Source: a virus. From it: DNA of 28,296 bases. A program made the translations under genes and the position numbers. Below the pieces are notes generated by a model that had not been told where the DNA came from, did not search any database, and saw only the letters and a list, made by a program, of their open reading frames with translations. Positions within the stretch are counted from its first letter, which is position 1; each line of letters opens with the position of its first letter. Positions 1-6,076 of the stretch are shown here, piece by piece. The stretch spans positions 1 through 28,296 of the IMG/VR virus record IMGVR_UViG_3300044614_000661; one strand, written 5' to 3'.

Positions 1-75
1 GTTGATTTTCTTGCCATCCATAACAGCGCAGATAACCGCGAGGCATTTGAGCGCGGAGAAAGGAAACCATCATGA
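1..75 (+). CDS. C-terminal end of an unknown protein (partial, runs off left edge)
   Basis: Frame 1 is open from the first base to a TGA at 73-75 and encodes 24 residues ending ERGERKPS. The stop overlaps the next start codon as ATGA at 72-75, the same junction used by most genes downstream, which is the main reason to believe this is a real gene end. The fragment is hydrophilic and charged and carries no recognisable motif. Function is unknown. A chance open frame of this length is possible. Confidence 0.45.
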   Translation, partial: VDFLAIHNSADNREAFERGERKPS

Positions 76-326
76 GCGGAGATCACAACATGCACCAGAA
101 ACTTTCAACAGCCGACTACCACGCTTGGCTGGACAGCCCATTGACCAAAGCCCTCAAGCAGTCGCACCAGACTGAGATAGATGCAATTGTGAAAGACTCT
201 GACCGAGCGTTTGACCTGCTGCGCCGCGCAGAGACAGAGATGCGCTACGCAGGATGGAACAAGTACGAGACAGACAACAGCGCCCGCAACGGCGTGTACG
301 AGCAGATCGTGGGGTTTTTGAAATGA
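72..326 (+). CDS. hypothetical protein, 84 aa
   Basis: Small soluble protein, mostly predicted helix, with no signal peptide or membrane segment and no family I recognise. The ATG at 72 is chosen because an AAAGGA ribosome site lies just upstream with good spacing and because it forms an ATGA overlap with the preceding open frame. A second in-frame ATG at 90 is possible. The gene ends in another ATGA overlap with the next gene, so it is the first complete member of the coupled early operon. Its role is not inferable beyond 'early phage protein'. Confidence 0.6.
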   Translation: MSGDHNMHQKLSTADYHAWLDSPLTKALKQSHQTEIDAIVKDSDRAFDLLRRAETEMRYAGWNKYETDNSARNGVYEQIVGFLK

Positions 327-541
327 AAGAAGACATCATCCGCATGGCGCTGGATGCTGGTATTTTGTGGTCGACAGATCAAGCCGCTACGCTTGAACGC
401 TTTGCCGCCCTTGTCGCAGACCGCTGCGCCGAGATCGCTGAAGAGGCCGAGCCGTACCAAGCCGCTGATCTGATCCGCAAAGCGTTTGCCGTGGACCCCA
501 TGCCCTTGTTTTACGACTGGCCCGGAGGATGGAAAAAATGA
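323..541 (+). CDS. hypothetical protein, 72 aa
   Basis: Encodes an acidic, Ala/Glu-rich small protein containing a helical stretch (residues about 15-45, LERFAALVADRCAEIAEEAE). The reading frame is open further upstream to 254, but the ATG at 323 overlaps the previous stop as ATGA and matches the operon pattern, so it is preferred. The pattern of a short N-terminal segment followed by a helix rich in 'FAxLVADRCAEIAEE' resembles many small phage proteins of unknown role. No catalytic or binding motif is visible. It overlaps the start of the Cys-rich gene by four bases. Confidence 0.6.
   Translation: MKEDIIRMALDAGILWSTDQAATLERFAALVADRCAEIAEEAEPYQAADLIRKAFAVDPMPLFYDWPGGWKK
524..528 (+). promoter_or_regulatory. 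ribosome binding site GGAGG for the Cys-rich gene
   Basis: GGAGG lies immediately before an ATG at 529, too close to serve it, and nine bases before an in-frame ATG at 538, which is a normal spacing. The 538 ATG also makes an ATGA overlap with the upstream stop. This decides the start of the next gene. Confidence 0.55.
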
Positions 542-1137
542 AAGGCAGAGGTTACGACACACACTACAAGCAGACCCCGCCACCCATTGGCGGGTTTGTG
601 GTTGAACGCGCTCAACTAACTACAGTTGCAAGAAATAAATCGAAGCTGCCGTTTAACTGTGATCACTGCGGCATACCCTTTGAAAAATATGCTTGCTGGG
701 CAAAACGCTCAACACACCACTACTGTGGCCGCGCATGCGCTAACGCTGCGAGGTTGGTGCGTATCCCAAAAGAGTGTGTGGTGTGCAAAGCGGAAATGCT
801 GCTGACGCCAGCCGATTACCCAAGATTGTCAGCCTGTTCAAAACTGTGTATGCGTAAGAGGAGAACATCAACAAACATAAACATGCGGTCGTCACCCGAC
901 TACAGAGCTATAGTCAATCGCTTGAAAAAGAACGCGGTGTGTGCGGTGTGCGAAACAACAAAAGGTCCTTGGATTGTGCGGGGCACAAAGCTGTGGGTAC
1001 AAGACGGTCTTTCTTGCGCGGATGGGACCGACGCTTATCTGGTGTGCAGGAATTGTCACTTGAAAGCCACGCAACCTCTGGCAAAAGCATCAACGTACAT
1101 GACTGACAGATTCAAGTACTACAAGGAACGCGAATGA
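538..1137 (+). CDS. Cys-rich zinc-knuckle protein, possibly HNH-type nuclease, 199 aa
   Basis: The protein carries successive cysteine pairs: CDHC, CGRAC, CVVC, CSKLC, CAVC and a final CRNCH. This implies two or three structural zinc sites. The last pair followed directly by His resembles the terminal CxxCH of phage HNH endonucleases, but no clear catalytic Asp-His pair is visible, so nuclease activity is inferred weakly. The gene is visibly richer in A and T than its neighbours (for example around 610-640 and 860-890), which suits a recently acquired or selfish homing-type gene. Start at 538 rests on the GGAGG site and ATGA overlap; 529 would add three residues. It could alternatively be a DNA- or RNA-binding zinc protein. 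Confidence 0.6.
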   Translation: MKGRGYDTHYKQTPPPIGGFVVERAQLTTVARNKSKLPFNCDHCGIPFEKYACWAKRSTHHYCGRACANAARLVRIPKECVVCKAEMLLTPADYPRLSACSKLCMRKRRTSTNINMRSSPDYRAIVNRLKKNAVCAVCETTKGPWIVRGTKLWVQDGLSCADGTDAYLVCRNCHLKATQPLAKASTYMTDRFKYYKERE

Positions 1138-1319
1138 AGTGCCCACTGTGTGGAGGACCAACGGATGTCATGCAAACAAAATCAATCGACGGTGTCCCAA
1201 TCAGACGCCGACACTGCTACAACGACCACACGTTCCAAACCAAGGAAGTCCCGATCAACGAACCCAAACCAAAGCGAAAACTTCGCACGAAGCTGGCCAT
1301 TCCAGAGGGTGGACGGTAA
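1134..1319 (+). CDS. NrdR-like zinc ribbon protein, 61 aa
   Basis: The N-terminus reads MKCPLCGG, followed by a polar stretch, GVPIRRRHC and an acidic/aromatic end (residues about 1-38). This resembles the DNA-binding zinc ribbon of the repressor NrdR (CPxCG, then IRRRRxC). C3, C6 and C28 are clear ligands and H32 probably replaces the usual fourth cysteine. The ATP-cone domain that senses nucleotides in NrdR is absent; a basic, Lys/Arg/Pro-rich tail follows instead. It may be a stand-alone phage DNA-binding protein acting on host or phage promoters, or simply a structural zinc peptide. ATGA overlap with the previous gene. Confidence 0.6.
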   Translation: MKCPLCGGPTDVMQTKSIDGVPIRRRHCYNDHTFQTKEVPINEPKPKRKLRTKLAIPEGGR

Positions 1320-1320
1320 G

Positions 1321-1389
1321 ATGCTTGAGCGGGCGCACAAGCAAGCGCAGAAGCAGGCGATAGCCGACGCTGAGCCGGCGCCGTTCTAG
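1321..1389 (+). CDS. possible micro-protein, 22 aa
   Basis: A short open frame begins two bases after the previous stop and encodes MLERAHKQAQKQAIADAEPAPF. A purine-rich GAGGGTGGA lies upstream at about the right distance. It fills an otherwise empty 79-base gap in an operon where gaps are rare. The peptide would be a single charged helix. The same frame is also open upstream across the zinc-ribbon gene, so it could be noise; treat it as tentative. Confidence 0.3.
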   Translation: MLERAHKQAQKQAIADAEPAPF

Positions 1390-1398
1390 GAGCCGCGC

Positions 1399-1683
1399 AT
1401 GGCCGCCACGCCCGAGGTCAAAGTCAAAAAGCAAATCCGTAAACTGCTCGATGCAGCAGGCGCTTACTACGCCATGCCCATCGGCACAGGCTACGGCAAC
1501 TCAGGCGTGCCCGACTTCGTCATCTGCCACAAAGGCCGCTTCATTGCGGTCGAGGCCAAGGCAGGCAGCAACAAACCAACCGCACTGCAAGAGCTGCATC
1601 TGGCACGCATCCGCGCCGCTGGCGGCATCGCCCTTGTCATCAACGAGACCAACATGGACACACTACAAAAGGAGTTGATATGA
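1399..1683 (+). CDS. VRR-NUC domain nuclease, 94 aa
   Basis: The whole protein is one VRR-NUC domain of the PD-(D/E)xK superfamily. Visible residues are E6 in the first helix, G36-V-P-D39-F, E52-A-K54 and Q64, which form the metal-dependent catalytic core. Stand-alone VRR-NUC proteins are common in phages and are related to structure-specific nucleases such as FAN1, so a role in cutting branched or flapped DNA during replication or recombination is likely. The neighbourhood (DNA polymerase, SNF2 helicase) fits. A GGAG site precedes the ATG and the stop overlaps the next gene as ATGA. Substrate is inferred, not seen. Confidence 0.9.
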   Translation: MAATPEVKVKKQIRKLLDAAGAYYAMPIGTGYGNSGVPDFVICHKGRFIAVEAKAGSNKPTALQELHLARIRAAGGIALVINETNMDTLQKELI

Positions 1684-1973
1684 ACACTATCACCACAAGC
1701 AAAGAGCAAGAGGCAGAGATCGAGCGCATCATTGCCAAGCTCGACGACGATGAGCGCATGCACCTGCGCTCTGTTTTCTACGCCCTCACCCGCTGCTACG
1801 ACAAAGAAGGCACTGACTCTGCCGTGGTCATCTTCGGTACTGCCGACAGCGTTGAGTCGTTTGCAATGCTCAACTGCGACAGCATGGCAGCCGCACGGCT
1901 GATGGAGGGAGCCAACGATTTTTTAGGATACCTCAACACAAAAGACGCACCACCCAAGGAGATGTTTAATTGA
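1680..1973 (+). CDS. hypothetical protein, 97 aa
   Basis: Soluble acidic protein with a helical N-terminus (residues 8-40, EAEIERIIAKLDDDERMHLR) followed by a segment with beta character (SAVVIFGTADS) and a helix. No known family recognised. Start is fixed by an ATGA overlap with the VRR-NUC gene. The end contains the AAGGAG ribosome site of the polymerase gene and overlaps it by four bases, so its translation is probably coupled to polymerase synthesis. Confidence 0.65.
   Translation: MNTITTSKEQEAEIERIIAKLDDDERMHLRSVFYALTRCYDKEGTDSAVVIFGTADSVESFAMLNCDSMAAARLMEGANDFLGYLNTKDAPPKEMFN
1956..1961 (+). promoter_or_regulatory. ribosome binding site AAGGAG for the TTG-started DNA polymerase
   Basis: AAGGAG ends eight bases before a TTG at 1970-1972 that is in frame with the polymerase. 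The adjacent GTG at 1974 is out of frame. The TTG overlaps the preceding TGA as TTGA, mirroring the ATGA junctions elsewhere, so the rare start codon is well supported. Confidence 0.65.
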
Positions 1974-3940
1974 GTGCACCTTATCAACGCATCGTCAGCA
2001 TTGACTTTGAAACGCGCTGGGACAAGCGCGACTACACACTATCGAAACTAACCACAGAGGAGTACATCCGTGACAAGCGGTTCAAGGCATTTGGTGCTTG
2101 CATCCATGAGTATGGAGGAGACACCGCTATACAGTGGTATCGAGGAGATGAGCTTCCTAGAATCTTGGGGACTTACGACTGGAGCAAGACAGCCGCCCTC
2201 GCCCATAACGCACAGTTCGATGTTTCGATCCTTGAGTGGCGCTACGGTATACGGCCCGCGTTCATCTTCGACACCCTATCAATGGCGCGTGCTTTACGCG
2301 GCGTGGAGGTTGGCAATTCCCTCGCAAAACTCGCCAGCGATTTTGGTCTTCCCGAAAAAGGGCGAGCCGTACATTCGACGGACGGACTCGCAGAGATTGA
2401 TAAAGATGTGGAATCTGAACTTGCCGATTACTGCAAGCACGACGTATATCTCTGCGAACGGATTTTCGAGCGGCTGGTTGAAAACTACCCCAAGTCGGAG
2501 CTGCGGCTCATCGACATGACCCTCAAGATGTACACCCGCCCGGTGTTGCAGCTTGACAGGACGATGCTGATCGAGGCGCTCACTGAAGAGGGCAAGCACC
2601 GTGAGGGGCTGCTGGCCAAGCTGGGGGTGGAGGAGTCGGAGCTTGCATCGAACCCTAAGTTCGCTGCGCTGCTGTGGAGCATGGGCGTAGCCCCACCAAG
2701 GAAGGTCAGCAAGACCACGGGCCAACTGACGCTGGCCCTGGCCAAGAACGACGCCCTGTTCCAAGCACTGCTCAACGGTGAGAACGAGGATGTGGCCACC
2801 CTGTGCGAGGCCCGGCTCAAGGTCAAGTCCACCACCGAGCGCACCCGTGCGCAGCGGTTTCTGGACATCTCCCAGCGCGGCGCACTGCCCGTGCCCCTGT
2901 CCTACTACGGTGCCAAGTCGGGCCGGTGGACGGCGGCCAAGGGCTCGGCCATCAACATGCAGAACCTCAAGCGCGGCAGCTTCCTGCGCAAGGCCATCAT
3001 GGCCCCGGAGGGATACCAGCTTCTGGTGGGTGACCTTTCGCAGATCGAGCCCCGGGTGCTGGCGTGGCTGTCGGACTACGAGGAGTTGTTGAACATCTTC
3101 CGCTCGGGCCAGGATGCGTACGCCCAGTTCGGTGCGCAGATGTTCGGCATCCCCGGCATGACCAAGGACAGCCACCCAGACCTGCGTCAGTCGGCCAAGA
3201 GCGCGTTGCTGGGGTGTGGGTATGGCCTGGGGTGGGCGAGCTTCGCCTCGCAGCTTCTGGTGGGCTTCCTGGGCGCACCGCCCGTGCGCTATGACAAGGC
3301 GTTTGCCAAGAAGTTGGATGTGACCTCCGAGTACATCGAGCGGTTCATCGGCTGGGAGGACAACGTCAAGAAGCTCCAAGAGATTCCCCACACCTGCACC
3401 GAGCGGGAGCTGCTGGTGCACTGCGTGGCGGCCAAGAAGATCATCGACATCTACCGGGCCACGGCCCACCCCGTGGTGAGCTTCTGGGACATGTGTGACC
3501 GCTTACTAACTAAGTCCCTTGCCGGTGGCGAAGAGGTGGTGTATAAATGTCTGACGTTCCGCAAGAACGAGATCGTGCTGCCAAACGGCATGTCTTTGCT
3601 GTACCCTGACCTGCGCCAAGTCACCGACAAGGAGACCAAGCAGAAGAACTGGGTCTACGGCGAGGACGAGACCAAGCTGTATGCTGGCAAGATCACCAAC
3701 AACGTGACCCAAGCGTTGGCGCGGATCGTGATGACGGACGGGATGCTACGTACTTCGAAGAAGTACTTTGTGGCAGGCACAGTGCATGATGAGCAGATCG
3801 TCGTGGTGCCCGACGAGGAAGTGGCTGACGCTAAGACTTGGGTCTTGGCGCAGATGACAGTAGAGCCTAAGTACATGCCGGGGATTCCCCTGGCCGTTGA
3901 GGGTGGCGCACACCGCAGATATGGACTTGCAAAGAAATGA
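1970..3940 (+). CDS. family A DNA polymerase with 3'-5' exonuclease, 656 aa
   Basis: Replicative phage polymerase of the Pol I family without the 5' nuclease domain. The proofreading exonuclease occupies about residues 8-170: Exo I D12-F-E14, Exo II NAQFD84, Exo III YCKHD158. The polymerase domain shows motif A GDLSQIE (D355), motif B R406QSAK410 followed by GCGYG (Y418), and motif C VHDE (H606, D607, E608). All catalytic carboxylates are present, so it should be active. The length is typical of compact phage enzymes. Translation starts at TTG 1970 after a good AAGGAG site. It sits in the middle of the early operon and overlaps both neighbours by four bases. The TTG may lower its output relative to neighbours. 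Confidence 0.96.
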   Translation: MSAPYQRIVSIDFETRWDKRDYTLSKLTTEEYIRDKRFKAFGACIHEYGGDTAIQWYRGDELPRILGTYDWSKTAALAHNAQFDVSILEWRYGIRPAFIFDTLSMARALRGVEVGNSLAKLASDFGLPEKGRAVHSTDGLAEIDKDVESELADYCKHDVYLCERIFERLVENYPKSELRLIDMTLKMYTRPVLQLDRTMLIEALTEEGKHREGLLAKLGVEESELASNPKFAALLWSMGVAPPRKVSKTTGQLTLALAKNDALFQALLNGENEDVATLCEARLKVKSTTERTRAQRFLDISQRGALPVPLSYYGAKSGRWTAAKGSAINMQNLKRGSFLRKAIMAPEGYQLLVGDLSQIEPRVLAWLSDYEELLNIFRSGQDAYAQFGAQMFGIPGMTKDSHPDLRQSAKSALLGCGYGLGWASFASQLLVGFLGAPPVRYDKAFAKKLDVTSEYIERFIGWEDNVKKLQEIPHTCTERELLVHCVAAKKIIDIYRATAHPVVSFWDMCDRLLTKSLAGGEEVVYKCLTFRKNEIVLPNGMSLLYPDLRQVTDKETKQKNWVYGEDETKLYAGKITNNVTQALARIVMTDGMLRTSKKYFVAGTVHDEQIVVVPDEEVADAKTWVLAQMTVEPKYMPGIPLAVEGGAHRRYGLAKK

Positions 3941-4128
3941 ACGATTCGATTTTGATTGACTACGCAGCATCGCTCATGGAAGTTGAGCGTTTGGCCAAGG
4001 GTGTTCATCACGCGTGCCTGGAGCGTGACTATGAGGAAGCGCAGGAACAGGCGATGGCAATGCTCGTGGAAGCGAGGCTCACATTGCAGACATTACGACA
4101 CATGCATCAAAAGGAGAAAGAAAGATGA
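3937..4128 (+). CDS. hypothetical helical protein, 63 aa
   Basis: Almost entirely predicted helix, with heptad-like spacing of Leu/Ala/Met and many charged residues (EVERLAKGVHHACLERDYEE). It could form a short coiled coil or a small adaptor for the polymerase encoded just upstream, but nothing in the sequence proves that. ATGA overlaps at both ends tie it to the polymerase and to the metallopeptidase-like gene. No family recognised. Confidence 0.6.
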   Translation: MNDSILIDYAASLMEVERLAKGVHHACLERDYEEAQEQAMAMLVEARLTLQTLRHMHQKEKER

Positions 4129-4433
4129 AGCAACTGGTATTGCCCAAGAAAGTACAGGTGGGCAGCAAGTGGTACAGCGTCGATGTGGTTGAGTCGATGC
4201 GCAGGAAGAGTGAGATCGGTCGTATCACCTACGACACGCAAAAGATCGAGCTGGCCCGGCGCACGCACCACGGTGTGCCGTTCAGGTTGTCGGCACTGGA
4301 GGAGACGTTCTGGCATGAGCTGACCCACGCCATCCTGCACAGCATGGGCGAGCATGAGCTCAACAACCGCGAGCGGTTCGTCGAAGAGTTCTCTCTGCGA
4401 CTGGCCCGAGCAATACGTACAGCGAGGTTTTGA
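4125..4433 (+). CDS. HExxH metallopeptidase-like protein, 102 aa
   Basis: Contains the zincin signature H64-E-L-T-H68 in a helix (EETFWHELTHAILH), with a downstream acidic pair E87-E88 that could supply the third zinc ligand, as in ImmA/IrrE-type minimal zincins. The N-terminal half looks like a short beta sheet (residues 3-45). The size suits single-domain phage zincins. A target cannot be read from sequence; candidates are a host regulator or defence protein, or a phage protein being processed. AAAGGAGAAAG precedes the ATG, which also overlaps the previous stop. Confidence 0.75.
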   Translation: MKQLVLPKKVQVGSKWYSVDVVESMRRKSEIGRITYDTQKIELARRTHHGVPFRLSALEETFWHELTHAILHSMGEHELNNRERFVEEFSLRLARAIRTARF

Positions 4434-4434
4434 T

Positions 4435-4701
4435 ATGGCACGCAAAATGAAGATGACCCACGCAGAGCATGTCGAGTTGGCAAAACAACTCGTGCCCGCG
4501 TTTGCCCTTATACAGGCCGCAGCTTTTAAAGTTACAAGCAAAAACAACTTGACCAGCAGAGAGGGAAGAAAAATGATGCTGCTTCGCAAGCACATAGAAG
4601 CTGCGCGTTATGCGCTCGACAGTGCGTACCACGCTGTGACTTCAAACGAAGAGTTTTCGCAGGCAGGGCACATTTACTACAACACGGGCCCCACGCAATG
4701 A
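4435..4701 (+). CDS. hypothetical protein, 88 aa
   Basis: The frame is open from 4354 but that part overlaps the metallopeptidase gene; the ATG at 4435, one base after the previous stop and behind GAGG, is the likely start. The protein is basic at the N-terminus (MARKMKM) and largely helical, ending in a short aromatic tail. No recognised motif. Base composition is more AT-rich than the flanking nuclease gene. It overlaps that gene by ATGA. Confidence 0.55.
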   Translation: MARKMKMTHAEHVELAKQLVPAFALIQAAAFKVTSKNNLTSREGRKMMLLRKHIEAARYALDSAYHAVTSNEEFSQAGHIYYNTGPTQ

Positions 4702-5366
4702 AGACAGTCACTTGGTCGCACAGCTCCCTCAAGGACTACGAGGGCTGCCCTCGCAGATACCACGAGGTCAAGGTGCTCAAGAACTACCCGTTCAAGGACA
4801 CCGACGCAACGATCTACGGCAAGGAGTTACACACGGCAGCGGAGCTGTACATCAAGGAGGACACGCCCCTGCCGCCGCAGTTTGCGTTCTTGCAAGGAAC
4901 GCTCGATGCGCTCAAGGCCAAGCCGGGCAGGAAACTGTGCGAGCACCAGATGGGTGTGACCAAGGACTTGAAGCCTTGCAAGTTCATGGACAAGGAGGTG
5001 TGGGTGCGCGGCATTGCCGACCTGCTCATCATCGACGACGAGAACCTCACGGCCAAGGTGGTGGACTACAAGTCGGGCAACAACAAGTACCCAGACCGCG
5101 AGCAGCTCAAGCTCATGGCGCTGATGGTGTTCGCCCACTTCCCCCACATCCGGCGCGTCTCTGGGGCGCTGCTGTTCGTGGTCAAGGAAGACATCGCCAA
5201 GGCCAGCTTCATGGTGGGCGAAGCCGAGGAGTACTGGTGGGACTACAGAGAGCGCGTGGCTCGCATCGAGCAGGCGCATGAGACCGGGGTATGGAACCCC
5301 AAGCCGACACCGTTATGCGGTTGGTGTCCGGTGACAACGTGTGAACACAATCGCAAGAGAGGTTGA
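4698..5366 (+). CDS. Cas4/AddB-like PD-(D/E)xK nuclease with Fe-S cluster, 222 aa
   Basis: RecB-family nuclease domain. C17 (GCPRRY) near the N-terminus and C207, C210, C215 at the C-terminus are arranged like the four cysteines holding a 4Fe-4S cluster in Cas4 and AddB. The nuclease core shows H45 (GKELH), D108 (GIADLL), D123-Y-K125 (VVDYKSG) and a following Q-containing helix. Known relatives resect or trim DNA ends. In a phage replication operon it probably processes ends for recombination or degrades host DNA; a CRISPR role is not supported because no cas genes or arrays are present. ATGA overlap with the previous gene. Confidence 0.88.
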   Translation: MKTVTWSHSSLKDYEGCPRRYHEVKVLKNYPFKDTDATIYGKELHTAAELYIKEDTPLPPQFAFLQGTLDALKAKPGRKLCEHQMGVTKDLKPCKFMDKEVWVRGIADLLIIDDENLTAKVVDYKSGNNKYPDREQLKLMALMVFAHFPHIRRVSGALLFVVKEDIAKASFMVGEAEEYWWDYRERVARIEQAHETGVWNPKPTPLCGWCPVTTCEHNRKRG

Positions 5367-5367
5367 G

Positions 5368-5643
5368 ATGACTGCGCCCATACACCGAAAGAAAGCAAAA
5401 AACGCATTTACAGTCGGGCTATCCCCCGATATGCGCACCCTGCACATCAAGATACTGGATTTTGAAGCGATGTGCAGACCTTCCACCCGCAAGGATGTGC
5501 ACGAAGCGGTAGTGCAGCACCTTAGTCGGCTACAGAAATTTGCTCAAACCATTTCACAAGGAGTCAACCATGACACAGACCAACGGCAAACGCAATTACA
5601 AACACGCCTACAAGCTGCAGAAGGCCAGCGGCGAGACCACTGA
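5368..5643 (+). CDS. hypothetical protein, 91 aa
   Basis: An AGAGAGG site six bases before the ATG at 5368 favours this start over a GTG at 5341 that would overlap the nuclease gene. The middle (residues 14-60) looks like mixed alpha/beta; the last 30 residues are Gln-rich and overlap the start of the HNH gene by 74 bases, unusually long for this operon. The C-terminal part may therefore be unconstrained. No family recognised. Confidence 0.5.
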   Translation: MTAPIHRKKAKNAFTVGLSPDMRTLHIKILDFEAMCRPSTRKDVHEAVVQHLSRLQKFAQTISQGVNHDTDQRQTQLQTRLQAAEGQRRDH

Positions 5644-5806
5644 CCAACTGGAGCGGCAGAAGGCTCGCAGGCTCTACGACAAGCAGGGCATCGACCGCAG
5701 CGGCAAGGACATCGACCACAAGGTGCCACTGCGCAAAGGAGGCAAGACATCCCCAGGCAACCTGCGCCTTCGCAGCAAGAGCGCCAACCAAGGAGACAAC
5801 AAATGA
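5570..5806 (+). CDS. small HNH endonuclease, 78 aa
   Basis: Minimal HNH nuclease: D49-H50 with the sequence IDHKVPLRKGG, then N64-L-R and a final N73, the usual beta-beta-alpha-metal layout. The N-terminal 40 residues are basic and helical and likely bind DNA. A longer frame starts at a TTG (5540), but AAGGAG at 5558-5563 is correctly spaced for the ATG at 5570. No zinc-binding cysteines are present. Such free-standing phage HNH proteins are either homing nucleases or part of the DNA-processing set; both are possible here. ATGA overlap with the next gene. Confidence 0.82.
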   Translation: MTQTNGKRNYKHAYKLQKASGETTDQLERQKARRLYDKQGIDRSGKDIDHKVPLRKGGKTSPGNLRLRSKSANQGDNK

Positions 5807-6060
5807 TGTTTGAACAATGGTGGGCGAACATCTCGCCCGCTGAGCAAAAGCTGATCGGTATCAACAACGCCTACTTCGTTTGGACGGAGGCCCGCAGACA
5901 AGCGCCAAGCGTCTTGTTCCTCAATGGCTTTCACCTGTGCCGCTCTGATGACGAGCTGATCATCATGCGCACCAACGGCCCGAGTGAAGGCGAGGGCGGC
6001 AGGTTCAACCTCAAAGAGTTTGAAGAGATGGTCAATGAGTTTTTCAACAAGAACTTCTAA
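5803..6060 (+). CDS. hypothetical protein, 85 aa
   Basis: Small protein rich in aromatic residues at its start (MMFEQWW) with a central beta-like stretch and a helical, acidic C-terminus. Two consecutive ATGs at 5803 and 5806 are possible; AAGGAGACAAC upstream serves both, and the first gives the ATGA overlap with the HNH gene. No family recognised. It precedes the helicase gene by 16 bases. Confidence 0.6.
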   Translation: MMFEQWWANISPAEQKLIGINNAYFVWTEARRQAPSVLFLNGFHLCRSDDELIIMRTNGPSEGEGGRFNLKEFEEMVNEFFNKNF

Positions 6061-6076
6061 GCACAGGAGAAAGTAA

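Noticed and set aside
2294-3469. 391-residue open frame on the - strand inside the DNA polymerase gene
   Set aside because: Shadow of the polymerase, which has all catalytic motifs; the antisense product is low-complexity and His/Leu/Gly-rich.
4698-5366. CRISPR-associated Cas4
   Set aside because: The Fe-S nuclease layout is shared by AddB and many phage nucleases; no cas1/cas2 or repeats occur in the window.
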